Shown: positions 47,872 through 58,676, numbered from the stretch's first letter. The stretch: DNA of 64,000 bases from Candidatus Microbacterium colombiense (GCA_029203165.1 CP119308.1:1302001-1366000); one strand, 5' to 3'. Program-made: numbers and translations. The notes: generated by a model not told the origin, from the sequence alone.

Positions 47872-48837
47872 ATGAAGGGTGTCGACTTCGCCGACCTCGA
47901 GGGTCGGCAGATTCGTGTGGGCCTGGACGTCGGGGGCACCAAGATCGACGCAGTGGCCGTCGCGCCATCGGGCGATATCGTCGGGCGGATCCGTCGCCCC
48001 ACCGGCTGGGGCGAGGACGCCGTGCTGCAGAGCATCGCGCTCGCCGTCACGACGCTCGCGGAGGAGTCCGGACTCGGCATCGACGACATCCGCTCCGTCG
48101 GCGTGGGGATCCCCGGTCTGGTGGATGCGGACTCCGGCCGTGTGCTGCACGCCGTGAACCTCGGGGTGGACGCGCTGGATCTCGCCGTCCGGGCGGAGCA
48201 GACGATCGGGGTGCCCTTCCGCGTCGAGAACGACGTCAAGGCCGCAGCCCTCGGCGCCGCAGCCCTGCGCGGTGCGACCGGCTCGATGGCCTACCTGAAC
48301 CTCGGCACAGGCGTCGCCGCCGGCATCGTGATGGACGGGCGTATCTGGCGCGGATCCCGCGGCACGGCCGGCGAGGTGGGGCACATCTCCGTCGATCCGA
48401 ACGGCCGCCTGTGCGGGTGCGGACAGCGCGGTTGCGTGGAGACCTTCTGCGGCGGTGGCGCACTGGCGAAGGCGTGGGGCCGCCCCGGAGCCCTGCCGGT
48501 GCGAGACATCATCGACGCGGCCGACGCCGGCGACGCGCAGGCCCTCGCGCTGCGCGACGATCTCTACCGCGGGGCTGCCGCCGCCGTGCGCGTGCTCGTG
48601 CTGTCGGCCGACGTCGAGTCCGTCATCATCGGTGGCGGTCTGACCGCGCTCGGCGAGCGGCTCGAGAACGGCATCCGCCGAGCGCTGCTGCTCGACGCCG
48701 AGGCCTCGCCCTTCATGCGTTCCCTGCAGCTCGATGAAAGAATCGAGATGCTTCCCGCGGGGTCTCCCGCCGCCGCATTCGGCGCCGCACTCGTCGGCGC
48801 ATCCGTATCCCAGGAGGAGAGCGTTTCCCATGGCTGA
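47872..48837 (+). CDS. ROK-family sugar kinase (N-acetylglucosamine kinase/glucokinase-like)
   Basis: 321 residues. The ATP phosphate-binding loop is VGLDVGGTKIDAVAV (about 14-28), the catalytic Asp is in RVENDVKAAALG, and the zinc motif CGCGQRGCVETFCGGGA-type sequence is present. It lacks the DNA-binding domain of the preceding ROK protein, so it is an enzyme. It starts at the ATG of MKGVDFADLEG, 34 nt after the regulator, and overlaps nagB by 8 nt, so GlcNAc or GlcN phosphorylation is the likely role. Confidence 0.87.
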   Translation: MKGVDFADLEGRQIRVGLDVGGTKIDAVAVAPSGDIVGRIRRPTGWGEDAVLQSIALAVTTLAEESGLGIDDIRSVGVGIPGLVDADSGRVLHAVNLGVDALDLAVRAEQTIGVPFRVENDVKAAALGAAALRGATGSMAYLNLGTGVAAGIVMDGRIWRGSRGTAGEVGHISVDPNGRLCGCGQRGCVETFCGGGALAKAWGRPGALPVRDIIDAADAGDAQALALRDDLYRGAAAAVRVLVLSADVESVIIGGGLTALGERLENGIRRALLLDAEASPFMRSLQLDERIEMLPAGSPAAAFGAALVGASVSQEESVSHG

Positions 48838-49609
48838 GGTCGTCATCGTCGAGAATGCGGAGGCCGCCGGCGCGCTGGTCGCCACCGAGATCGTCGAGCT
48901 CATCGCGCAGCGAGCCGACGCGGTGCTGGGCCTGGCCACCGGGTCGACTCCGCTCCCGGTCTACCAGGCGCTGCGCGCCCAGCTCGCCGGTCGCGACCTC
49001 TCGAAGGTGCGTGGTTTCGCTCTCGACGAGTACGTGGGCCTCGACCCCGCGCACCCCGAGAGCTATCGGTCGGTCATCACCCGCGAGGTGATCGAACCGC
49101 TGGGACTCGACCCGCAGCGCATCCACGTGCCCAACGGCGCCCACGCGACCATCCAGCACGCGGGAGACGACTACGAGACCGCGATCGAGGCCGCCGGCGG
49201 CGTCGATCTGCAGATCCTCGGCATCGGCACCGACGGCCACATCGGATTCAACGAACCCGGTTCGTCCTTCGCCTCGCGCACGCGGGTGAAGACCCTGACC
49301 GAGCAGACCCGTGAGGACAACGCCCGCTTCTTCGACTCGATCGACGACGTCCCCCGCCACTGCATCACGCAGGGACTCGGCACGATCCTCAAGGCACGTC
49401 ACCTTGTCCTGCTCGCTTTCGGCGGGGGCAAGGCGCAGGCGGTCGCCGACGCCGTGGAGGGTCCGCTCACCGCGTTCCTGCCCGGCTCTGCGATCCAGCT
49501 TCACCCGCACGCGACGATCGTGGTCGACGAGGCAGCGGCTTCGCGCCTGAGACTGGCGGACTACTACCGCTACACCTTCGCCAACAAGCCGGCCTGGCAG
49601 GGCATCTGA
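48830..49609 (+). CDS. nagB: Glucosamine-6-phosphate deaminase
   Basis: A 259-residue protein that converts glucosamine-6-phosphate to fructose-6-phosphate and ammonia. Family motifs are GLATGSTPLPVYQALRAQ, the catalytic Asp region GFALDEYVGLDPAHPESY, and GIGTDGHIGFNEPGSSF with the His/Glu dyad. It starts at the ATG behind AGGAGGAG, within the end of the kinase gene (8-nt overlap), so it is translationally coupled. Confidence 0.96.
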   Translation: MAEVVIVENAEAAGALVATEIVELIAQRADAVLGLATGSTPLPVYQALRAQLAGRDLSKVRGFALDEYVGLDPAHPESYRSVITREVIEPLGLDPQRIHVPNGAHATIQHAGDDYETAIEAAGGVDLQILGIGTDGHIGFNEPGSSFASRTRVKTLTEQTREDNARFFDSIDDVPRHCITQGLGTILKARHLVLLAFGGGKAQAVADAVEGPLTAFLPGSAIQLHPHATIVVDEAAASRLRLADYYRYTFANKPAWQGI

Positions 49610-49631
49610 GGGGTGCCGAGCGCCCGCGCCG

Positions 49632-50033
49632 TCACCGGCCGGGCCACGCCAGCGGAAGAAGGTGTTCGAGGCTCAGGGGTGCGAGCGGGAGCGTCGGCAC
49701 ATCCGCCGGCGTGATCCAGCGGAGCTCGGCCAGCTCGGCGTTCACCGTGACGCTCTGAGGATCGATCGACGCGGCGAAGGCATCGGCGATCACGCGGTGA
49801 CCCGACTCGTTCGCGGCCGCCGAGATGAAGGTGCCGAGAGGCCGCAGATCGTCGGCGGTCAACAGCAGGCCGAGTTCCTCCTGCAATTCGCGGATCAACG
49901 TCTCCACCGCGGTCTCGCCCGGCTCGGGCTTGCCTCCGGGCTGCATGAACCGGGTGGTGCCCTCCTTGCGCACGACGAGCACGCGCGCGTCGTCGTCGAG
50001 GATCACCGCCGCACTCACGTGGATGTCAGGCAT
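49632..50033 (-). CDS. NUDIX hydrolase
   Basis: A 133-residue pyrophosphohydrolase. The Nudix box GGKPEPGETAVETLIRELQEELGL (given as overlapping motif, about 33-56) is complete, with REL and EELG in place. The substrate is unknown. Its start overlaps the upstream FAD oxidase stop by 8 nt, making it the last gene of a three-gene minus-strand operon. Confidence 0.9.
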   Translation of the reverse strand: MPDIHVSAAVILDDDARVLVVRKEGTTRFMQPGGKPEPGETAVETLIRELQEELGLLLTADDLRPLGTFISAAANESGHRVIADAFAASIDPQSVTVNAELAELRWITPADVPTLPLAPLSLEHLLPLAWPGR

Positions 50034-51390
50034 CGGAGGAGAAGACCTTTCCGGGGTTGAGGATGCCGAGCGGGTCGAACACCCGCACGATCTGCCGCTG
50101 CAGCTCCCACTGATCCTCGCCGAGCTCGTCGACCAACCAGCGGCGCTTGAGAACTCCGATGCCGTGCTCGCCGGTGAGCGTGCCTCCGAGGCGGATCGCG
50201 GCGCGGAAGAGCTCGCCGGCGGCCTCCCAGATGTGCGGGGGAGTGTCGGGACCCTCGAAGATGAAGTTCGGATGCAGGTTGCCGTCCCCGGCGTGAGCCA
50301 CGGTGGGGATCGTCAGACCGAAGTCGCGCTCGATGCGCGCGATCTCCTCGAACATCTGCGGCATCGCGCTGCGCGGCACCGACACGTCTTCGATCAGGGT
50401 CGTCCCGAGGGCCGCCATCGCGGGGTGCATCGAGCGCCGGATCGCGAGCAGCCGTTCACCCTCCTCCTGATCGTGCGACACCGTGGCGACGCCGTCGTGG
50501 GCGCGAAGCACGGCGGCGATGCGCTCGGCCTCCGCCGCGGCCGACGGTCCGTCGGTCTGGATCGTCAGCTGCGCGGCCGCGGCGGGCGGTGCGGGCAGCG
50601 CGAGGAGTGCGTGCACGGCGGCGAGGCTCGCGGCATCCATCAGCTCCATGATCGCGGGCTGCACGCCGGTCGCCGTGACGGCGGCCGAGGCTGCTGCGGC
50701 GTGGCGCACATCGGGGAAGGTGGCGGCGATCGTGCAGACCGTCCCCTCGACGAGTCGGCGCAGTTTCAGCGTCGCTCCCACGATCACGCCGAGGGTGCCC
50801 TCCGACCCGATCATCAGCGACGTCAGATCCAGACCGGTGACTCCCTTGACGCTGCGATGGCCGAGGTGCAGGAGCCGGCCGTCCGCCAGGACGACGTCGA
50901 CGCCCAGTACGGCATCGCGCACGACGCCGTACTTCGCGCAGAGCAGACCCCCGGCACCGGTGGCGATGTTGCCGCCGACCGTCGAGATCTCGCGACTCGC
51001 AGGATCGGGTGCCCACCAGACGCCGTGCTCGGCGAGCACCCGGTTGAGGTCGGCGTTGAGGATGCCCGGCTCGACGACGGCGAGCAGATCGTCGGGGCGG
51101 ATCTCGAGCACCCGGTTCAGGCGACGCGTCGAGAGGACGATCTCACCCTGGCCCGCATTGGCCGCTCCGGCGAGTCCGGTCCCGGCGCCGCGGACGACGA
51201 CAGGCGTGTGCGTGGCGGTGGCGATTCGCAGGGTCTGCTGCACGTGCTCGACCGTCTCGGCGTGCACGATGGCGAGCGGGCGGCCGACGGCGGCATGGCC
51301 GGAGTGGTCGGCTCGAGCAGCTTCCCGCGCGCCGTCATCGACGTCGACGAGATGACCCAGCGCTGCCTGCAGCTGAGCCACGACGGTCAT
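50026..51390 (-). CDS. FAD-binding 2-hydroxyacid oxidase/dehydrogenase (GlcD / D-lactate dehydrogenase type)
   Basis: A 454-residue PCMH-type flavoprotein. The FAD pyrophosphate loop is PVVVRGAGTGLAGAANAG, followed by GGNIATGAGGLLCAKYGVVRD. The C-terminal FAD-linked oxidase domain contains VAHAGDGNLHPNFIFE and the final GEHGIGVLKRRWL. It oxidises glycolate, D-lactate or another D-2-hydroxyacid; D-lactate would fit MurNAc lactyl-ether breakdown nearby, but that is inference. It starts with a 4-nt ATGA overlap with the YrdB gene. Confidence 0.88.
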   Translation of the reverse strand: MTVVAQLQAALGHLVDVDDGAREAARADHSGHAAVGRPLAIVHAETVEHVQQTLRIATATHTPVVVRGAGTGLAGAANAGQGEIVLSTRRLNRVLEIRPDDLLAVVEPGILNADLNRVLAEHGVWWAPDPASREISTVGGNIATGAGGLLCAKYGVVRDAVLGVDVVLADGRLLHLGHRSVKGVTGLDLTSLMIGSEGTLGVIVGATLKLRRLVEGTVCTIAATFPDVRHAAAASAAVTATGVQPAIMELMDAASLAAVHALLALPAPPAAAAQLTIQTDGPSAAAEAERIAAVLRAHDGVATVSHDQEEGERLLAIRRSMHPAMAALGTTLIEDVSVPRSAMPQMFEEIARIERDFGLTIPTVAHAGDGNLHPNFIFEGPDTPPHIWEAAGELFRAAIRLGGTLTGEHGIGVLKRRWLVDELGEDQWELQRQIVRVFDPLGILNPGKVFSSDA

Positions 51391-51758
51391 GAGAGCGCGC
51401 GGCGTCCGCTGAGCACACCGGCGACGATGGCCACCAGTCCGAAGGCGGATCCGATCAGAGCCTGGCCCATCGACCACCAGGCGATCGTGACGCCGACGTA
51501 GATGAGCAGCTCCACGACGGCCCGCAGGAACGGGTGCACGTGCAGCACCGGACGGGGCGAGAGGAAGAGCGCCCACACCAGCAGCACGACGACGGGTGCG
51601 CCGATGCCGAGGATCACGTTCCACGGAAGCGACCACGTGAAGAAACCCCACAGGGCGAGCGACGTGATGGCGAGGACCAGGATGATGGCGCGGACGACGT
51701 CGAGAATCGTGATGACCGGGCGCTCGACGCCGGGTACGGGAACGGAATCCTGGGGCAT
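51387..51758 (-). CDS. YrdB-family (DUF2568) small membrane protein
   Basis: 123 residues with four hydrophobic helices (ILDVVRAIILVLAITSLALW, NVILGIGAPVVVLLVWALFL, LRAVVELLIYVGVTIAWW and a fourth at the C-terminus). The FLSPRPVLHVHPFLRAVVEL loop is typical of YrdB/DUF2568 proteins. Function unknown. It is the first gene of the operon. A minus-strand TAGACT box (51770-51765) lies 6 nt before the ATG, suggesting a leaderless mRNA. Confidence 0.82.
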   Translation of the reverse strand: MPQDSVPVPGVERPVITILDVVRAIILVLAITSLALWGFFTWSLPWNVILGIGAPVVVLLVWALFLSPRPVLHVHPFLRAVVELLIYVGVTIAWWSMGQALIGSAFGLVAIVAGVLSGRRALS

Positions 51759-51767
51759 GGATCCAGT

Positions 51768-53885
51768 CTATTCGGCGCTCGAGGCGTCCTCCGCCGGAAG
51801 CGCGGCATCGACGGTCGCGGGCGCGACGGCGGCCGGCGCGGGCTGCTCAGCGGGCGTCGTGTCATCGGTCGGAGGTGCGGGCGGTGTCACCGGAGCAGCG
51901 GGCGTCGGCTCGACAGGTACCGGCTCCGCGGGCGTCGCGGGTTCCGTCGTGTCTGTGGGCTCGGCCGGAGCGGCGGGCTCGACCGGGGTCGTGCTCGAAT
52001 CATCGGCGAGGCTCTCCGAAGCGAGCGCCTGCGGATCCGCCGCATTCTCGATCAGCGAGACCTCGACGACGGTCGGATCGCCACCGTCTTCGAACAACAG
52101 GCATGCGAGCTGCATCCACCCCGGGAGAGGCGAGAGGGCCCACAGGGTGGTCGAGGTGGCCTGACCCGTCTTGTCGCCCGCGACGTAGGCGAAGTTCACG
52201 GCCGCGTCTCCGCACAGCTGCTCGAACGTGGGGCGGAGGTCGATGGTTCCGGATCCGACGGTGGGGTCGGCTCCGGGCTCCGTGGATGCGGCCAGCGTGG
52301 CCGAACCGCCGCCGCCCCCATCGATCTGTCCGCGAACGGTCGCGGCCGCGGTGCCTGTGACCTGCACGGTGTAGTGCGTGACGAGGGTCTCGTCGTCGAA
52401 CCACATCTCAGCACCACCGATGGCGGGAGCTCCGGCGGGAACTGTCGGATCAACCGGGTCGACCGGGTCCACAGGGTCGACCGGGGCGACCGGCTTCGTC
52501 GGCGTGACCGGCGTCGTCGGCGGCGCGACGACGGGACCGGACGGCTCTTCCGCGGAGGAGTCGTCGACGGGAGGTGCCGGCTCGTCCTTCGGTTCGTGGG
52601 CCGGCTCGTCGAGCACGACCGGCGCGTCGAGCGCCATCGATGAGTCGGGGCCGATATCTGCGGCGATGGCCGAGGAATCGGCGTCACCGGCGCTCGGCTG
52701 TGACGCGGCCGGTTCGCCCCCGGCGAGGCCGGGGATGATCGTCGCTGCGGCCACGACACCGGCGACCACGAGCGCCGCGGAACCCACACCGACGAGTGCG
52801 CCCATGCCGGTCAGCAGGCCGCCGGTGGCTCCGGCACCGCCTGCGGCACCGGCTCCCGAGGAACCTGCCGCACCCGACGTCGAATTTCCTCCGGCAGCGC
52901 CGCCGGCAGCGCCGCCGAGGGGTGCGGAGGTGCCGGCCGTCGAGCTGCCGGCCGTGGAGCCGCCGCTCGCGAAACCGCTGTGCGCCGCGCCGGACGCCGC
53001 CGCCGTGCCGGGGTCACCGGCGAACACGACGCCGGGGATCGCCGAGGGGGCCGCGGCGAGAGCGACGATCGGTGCGCCGCCGCCCTGGAGTGTGGCGAGG
53101 TAGCCGGCGGACCCGGTGATGCCGAGCACGAGAGGCAGCAGCACCAGAGCGAGGCGCTTGGAGACATCCTTCGCCTCGGCGGCGACGATCATGCAGCGCG
53201 CGCATTCGTCGAGGTGCAACTCGAGGCGCTTGTAGTCGCGCGCACTCAGGTTGCCGCGCGAATAGGCGCCGAGATGCTCGATCGTCCACTGGCAGTCGGA
53301 GCCGGGAGCGGCGCTGCGCAGGTGGGCCTGGATCCACGCTTCGCGGAGACCCTCCCTGGCGCGGAACGCGAGTTGGGACACGGCGCCGGACTTCATGCCG
53401 AGCAGGGGAGCGACGTCCTGCGGCTTCATCTGCTCGATCTCGGTGTACCAGAGCACTTCCTGCCACCGCGAGGGCAGGCTACGGAAGGCCTGCGCGGTCA
53501 GGCTGCGATCGAGCGCTTCGCTCGCAGCCTGGTCGGTGCTGTCCGGATCGGCGACGGAGTCGAGTTCGTCGATGGTCGATTCGCGTCGGGATCGGCCCCA
53601 TGCGGCGGCGGTGTTGCGGATGCTGGTGAACAGATAGGCGCGGAAGGAACCGTTGGGACCGCCGCCCTTGACGATGGCCTGATAGATGCGTGTGTAGGAC
53701 TCCTGCACGAGGTCGTCCGGGTCGATGGAGGAGGTCACCGAGCGGGCGACGGCCATACCTGACGGGTAGTGGCGTCGCCAGAGTTCGCCGAACGCCTCGG
53801 TGTCACCGGATCGGGTGCGCAGAATCAGGTCGGCGTCAGCGATCGGCTCGTCGTTCGGAAGGTTCTCTTCTTCGTGCACTGTCAT
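51768..53885 (-). CDS. ECF sigma factor fused to zinc-finger anti-sigma region, membrane helix and large C-terminal domain
   Basis: About 705 residues. Sigma-2 region (about 25-100, DLVQESYTRIYQAI) and sigma-4 region (about 130-185, LPSRWQEVLWYTEIEQMKPQDVAPLLGMK) are followed by a zinc-finger anti-sigma module (about 198-235, with H224, C228, C231). Then come a helix (245-266, LALVLLPLVLGITGSAGY), an Ala/Gly/Ser-rich stretch, a second hydrophobic segment (VGVGSAALVVAGVVAAATII) and a Pro-rich linker with (VDP)n repeats. A beta-rich domain of about 150 residues and another Pro/Ala-rich tail end the protein. The sigma and its inhibitor are one chain, so activation should require release or cleavage. 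The start at MTVHEEEN is my choice; a GTG six codons earlier exists. Confidence 0.85.
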   Translation of the reverse strand: MTVHEEENLPNDEPIADADLILRTRSGDTEAFGELWRRHYPSGMAVARSVTSSIDPDDLVQESYTRIYQAIVKGGGPNGSFRAYLFTSIRNTAAAWGRSRRESTIDELDSVADPDSTDQAASEALDRSLTAQAFRSLPSRWQEVLWYTEIEQMKPQDVAPLLGMKSGAVSQLAFRAREGLREAWIQAHLRSAAPGSDCQWTIEHLGAYSRGNLSARDYKRLELHLDECARCMIVAAEAKDVSKRLALVLLPLVLGITGSAGYLATLQGGGAPIVALAAAPSAIPGVVFAGDPGTAAASGAAHSGFASGGSTAGSSTAGTSAPLGGAAGGAAGGNSTSGAAGSSGAGAAGGAGATGGLLTGMGALVGVGSAALVVAGVVAAATIIPGLAGGEPAASQPSAGDADSSAIAADIGPDSSMALDAPVVLDEPAHEPKDEPAPPVDDSSAEEPSGPVVAPPTTPVTPTKPVAPVDPVDPVDPVDPTVPAGAPAIGGAEMWFDDETLVTHYTVQVTGTAAATVRGQIDGGGGGSATLAASTEPGADPTVGSGTIDLRPTFEQLCGDAAVNFAYVAGDKTGQATSTTLWALSPLPGWMQLACLLFEDGGDPTVVEVSLIENAADPQALASESLADDSSTTPVEPAAPAEPTDTTEPATPAEPVPVEPTPAAPVTPPAPPTDDTTPAEQPAPAAVAPATVDAALPAEDASSAE

Positions 53886-54237
53886 CCATCTGTCTCGGGG
53901 CACGCGGGTGTGCCCTCACAAGAGAGACGCGCGAGGGCGGCCTTCATCACGCGTCTTTCTCATTCTCACCCGAATCTCCCAGCAAGGCCACCCCCTGTCA
54001 GATTTTCCTGTCGATCGCCTCAGGTGAAGAATCCCTGTTCGGAAGCATGATCCGATCCGAGTCGAGAAGAATCTCGGAAAAAGATCTGCAAGTCGCGTAA
54101 TGAACCGGCTCCGACGTCGTCTCATTCCATAGAGACAGCCATACGAACTCCACCGGGGGGCGGAGTTCTGGCGCTGATGCGGGGGCAAAACGCATCAGCT
54201 GGGCGGGTCGGGAGCCTCGGGGGAGGAGTTCCCGGCC
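53886..54237. other. Long non-coding stretch upstream of the sigma gene
   Basis: About 350 nt with visibly lower GC and stop codons in most frames. No credible gene or RNA gene is seen. It should contain the promoter of the sigma-fusion gene (minus strand). The right part (54238-54289) carries two terminator-like hairpins listed separately. Confidence 0.5.
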
Positions 54238-54238
54238 C

Positions 54239-54289
54239 CCCGCTCTCACAAGCGGGAATGAGGCCACCGATCTGGGGAACGGTGGCCTC
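54239..54289 (-). terminator. Tandem hairpins terminating the GH20-nagA operon
   Basis: GAGGCCACCG (54260-54269) pairs perfectly with 54280-54289, and a second hairpin CCCGCT/AGCGGG (54239-54244 with 54251-54256) follows on the minus strand. Both lie within 115 nt past the nagA stop. Confidence 0.65.
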
Positions 54290-54350
54290 CCACCCCGCCA
54301 AAGAAGACCGGAGAACGCAGAGTTGCGCGTGGTCGCGCGTCGCGTGCGCC

Positions 54351-55519
54351 TCACTCGGTGAGGCGGTCTCCCACCCAGACGCGGACCACGCGCAGTTCGG
54401 CATCCCACAGCACGGCATCGCCGATGCGCCCGGGTTCCAGGGTGCCGCATACCTCATCGGCGCCGATCGCTCGCGCGGGTGTCTCGGTCAGTGCGGTGAT
54501 CGCTGCGGGCAATCCCACGCCGGCGCGCACCGCGCGTTGCAGTGCGACGTCCTGCGTCAGGGTCGACCCGGCGATCGAGCCGGTGGCATCCGCCCGAGCG
54601 ATGCCGTTCATCACCGTGACGCTCACAGCGCCGAGGTCGTAGTGCCCGTCGACGCTGCCGGCTGCGGCCATGGCATCGGTGATCAGCGCCACCCGGCCGG
54701 GCGCGGTGTCGAACAGGAGCCTGACCACGTGAGGGTCGAGGTGCACGTCATCGGCGATCGCCTCGAGGACCACGCGGTGGTCGGCAGCAGCAGCGAGCAC
54801 GGGGCCGGGTGCGCGGTGGTGGATGCCGGGCATCGCATTGAAGGCGTGGGTGAGGATGGACGCCCCCGCCTCGAACGCTGCGACGGCGATGGCGGCATCC
54901 GCGCTCGTGTGGCCGACGGCCGCGGCAGCACCGGCATCGACGATCTGGCGGATGGCATCGAGCCCGCCCGGCAACTCGGGGGCGATCGTGATCTGGCGGA
55001 CGGTACCGCGTCCGGCATCCAGCAGACGCGCCACATCGGCTGCCACGGGAGCCCTCAATAGAGAGGGTTCGTGGGCCCCGTGGTGCGCCGAATCGAGGAA
55101 CGGGCCCTCCAGGTGCGATCCGAGGATGCCCTCGTCGGAATCCACCAGATCGGCGACGAGGGCCGTGGTGCGGGCGAGATCGTCGAGCGGCGCCGTCACC
55201 AACGAGACCACTGCGCGGGTGGTGCCGTGCGCGCGGTGCAGCCGACGAGCGGTGCGGATGGCATCCGCACCGTCATCGAACGACGCTCCCGCGCCGCCGT
55301 GGCCATGGATGTCGATCAGGCCGGGGGTGAGGAGCGCGCCCGGCCCCGCGACGCCCGCGGCATCCACGATCTCGTCGGCCGGCGACCAGTCGCTCCCGGT
55401 GCCCACCGCGGTCACCCGTCCGTCGTCGATCCGAACCCAGGCATCCTCGACGACCGCACCTCGATCGACGAGTCGCGTGGAATGGATGAGCAGTGATCCG
55501 CTCGCGGAGGACAGCACAC

Positions 55520-55523
<4 letters not shown>
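54351..55523 (-). CDS. nagA: N-acetylglucosamine-6-phosphate deacetylase
   Basis: A 390-residue amidohydrolase that produces glucosamine-6-phosphate for NagB. Metal- and substrate-binding motifs are LIDIHGHGGAGASFDDG, HLEGPFLDSAHHGAHEPSL and the catalytic Asp in LITDAMAAAGSVDGHYDL. It overlaps the GH20 gene by 4 nt (ATGA) and is thus coupled to release of GlcNAc from oligosaccharides. Confidence 0.95.
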
Positions 55524-57034
<1,511 letters not shown>

Positions 57035-57134
57035 GAACAAAACCTACCCGTCAGCGTGGCTCAGCGGAATGGCAGAAGTCCTGCAAGAGTGCGGGGGAGC
57101 TCGGGATCCGGCCGCGCGTCCCGCACGCATCGGC

Positions 57135-57140
57135 TATGCT
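57135..57140 (+). promoter_or_regulatory. -10 box of glyA
   Basis: TATGCT ends 4 nt before the first base of the ZTP riboswitch P1 region, placing the transcript start at the aptamer. Confidence 0.5.
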
Positions 57141-57144
57141 CGTA

Positions 57145-57218
57145 GGCGTCGCGACTGGCGTCTGGGTGGACTACCACCGGGGAGCGACTGACCACGGAAT
57201 TCGACCGCGCGCCTGGGC
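57145..57218 (+). ncRNA. ZTP (pfl) riboswitch controlling glyA
   Basis: The hallmark blocks of the ZMP/ZTP-sensing pfl motif occur in order. GTCGC (57148-57152) pairs with GCGAC (57184-57188). GACTGGCG (57153-57160) follows the first strand. The hairpin GGTGG-ACTA-CCACC leads into CCACCGGGGAGC, and the 3' element GCGCCTGGGC (about 57209-57218) follows. It lies between the TATGCT box and the glyA start. ZTP accumulates when 10-formyl-THF is short, and glyA supplies one-carbon units, the classic target. Confidence 0.92.
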
Positions 57219-57260
57219 CGATGGTAACCCTTCCGAATCCGTCGTCAGAGGAGCACGTCC

Positions 57261-58537
57261 ATGACCGACCGTTACTTCAACGCCCCGCTCTCCGAGGTCG
57301 ATCCCGAGATCGCCGCAGGTTCTCGATCGCGAGCTGAAGCGCCAGCAGACGTTCCTCGAGATGATCGCCTCCGAGAACTTCGTGCCCGTCTCGGTGCTGC
57401 AGTCGCAGGGCTCGGTGCTCACCAACAAGTACGCCGAGGGCTACCCCGGCCGTCGCTACTACGGTGGCTGCGAAGAGGTCGACGTCGCCGAAGAGCTCGC
57501 CATCTCGCGCGCGAAGAGCCTCTTCGGCGCCGAGTTCGCGAACGTCCAGCCCCACTCCGGCGCATCGGCGAACGCCGCCGTCCTCCACGCCATCGCGCGC
57601 CCCGGCGACACGCTGCTCGGTCTCTCGCTCGACCAGGGCGGCCACCTCACACACGGCATGAAGATCAACTTCTCCGGCCGGCTCTACAACATCGTCGCCT
57701 ACGGCGTCGACCCCGAGACCTCGATCATCGACATGGACGAGGTGCGTCGCCTCGCCATCGAGCACAAGCCCAAGGTCATCATCGCCGGGCTGGTCGGCGT
57801 ACCCTCGCACGCTCGACTTCGCCGCGTTCCGCGCGATCGCCGACGAGGTCGGTGCGCTCCTCTGGGTCGACATGGCGCACTTCGCCGGACTCGTCGCCGC
57901 GGGCATGCACCCGAACCCGGTGCCCCACGCGCACGTCGTCTCCTCCACGGTGCACAAGACGATCGGCGGCCCGCGCTCGGGCTTCATCCTCACCAACGAC
58001 CCCGAGCTCGCGAAGAAGATCAACACCGCTGTCTTCCCGGGTCAGCAGGGCGGCCCGCTCATGCACGTGATCGCCGCCAAGGCGACCGCGTTCAAGCTCG
58101 CGTCGACGCCGGAGTTCGCGGAGCGCCAGGAGCGCGTGCTGCGCGGTGCGGCGCTCATCGCCGACCGCCTCTCGCAGCAGGACGTGAAGGACGCCGGCAT
58201 CGCCGTGCGTTCAGGCGGCACCGACGTGCACCTCGTGCTCGTCGACCTGCGCGACGCGGAGATCGACGGCAAGCAGGCCGAAGACCTGCTGCACGACATC
58301 CACATCACGGTGAACCGCAACGCGGTGCCCAACGACCCGCGTCCGCCGATGGTCACCTCGGGCCTGCGCATCGGCACCCCGGCGCTCGCCACCCGCGGCT
58401 TCGGCGACGCCGAGTTCACCGAGGTCGCCGACATCATCGCGCTCGCGCTGCTCCCGGGCGCCGACGTCGAGGCGCTGCGCGCTCGCGTCGACGCGCTCGC
58501 CACGGCGTTCCCGCTGTACCCCGACCTGCAGCAGTAG
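57261..58537 (+). pseudogene. glyA: glyA, serine hydroxymethyltransferase, two frameshifts (probably consensus errors)
   Basis: A PLP enzyme that converts serine plus THF to glycine plus 5,10-methylene-THF. It starts at the ATG of MTDRYFNAPLSEVDPEIAA behind AGAGGAG. One extra G near 57319 (EIAA/VLDRELKRQQ) and another near 57789 (IIAG/WSAYPRTLDF) shift the frame. All landmarks remain: MIASENFVPVSVLQSQGS, YAEGYPGRRYYGGCEEVD, the PLP-lysine motif SSTVHKTIGGPRSGFIL, and a normal end. The expected protein is about 425 residues. The riboswitch and clean flanks argue for a functional gene. Confidence 0.9.
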
Positions 58538-58571
58538 GCACACCCGCCCTCCTCCCGCACTCCATCCTCCC

Positions 58572-58651
58572 CGCGAGTGCACGGGATCCTGCCGGGTGCA
58601 CGGCTCGTCGACGTGACGAAGCCGTGCACTCGCGCAGAGGCCGTGCACTCG
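58572..58651 (+). repeat. Symmetric array of four GTGCAC motifs between glyA and folD
   Basis: GTGCAC occurs at 58577, 58596, 58624 and 58643 (spacings 19, 28, 19). CGCGAGTGCACGG (58572-58584) pairs perfectly with 58622-58634. The inner GTGCACGGC (58596-58604) competes for the same right arm at 58621-58629 and is extended by TCGTC/GACGA. A second right-arm copy lies at 58640-58651. Confidence 0.7.
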
Positions 58652-58676
58652 GCGAAGAAGACAGAAGGACGAACAC

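Noticed and set aside
53916..54457. Short minus-strand open frames in the long gap upstream of the sigma gene
   Set aside because: They have poor composition, no ribosome-binding sites, overlap terminator hairpins and nagA, and show no recognisable domain.
58572..58651. Possible CRISPR-like array because of four repeated motifs
   Set aside because: The repeats are 6-12 nt, inverted relative to one another, with unequal spacers of 13-22 nt and no cas genes; it is a palindromic array.
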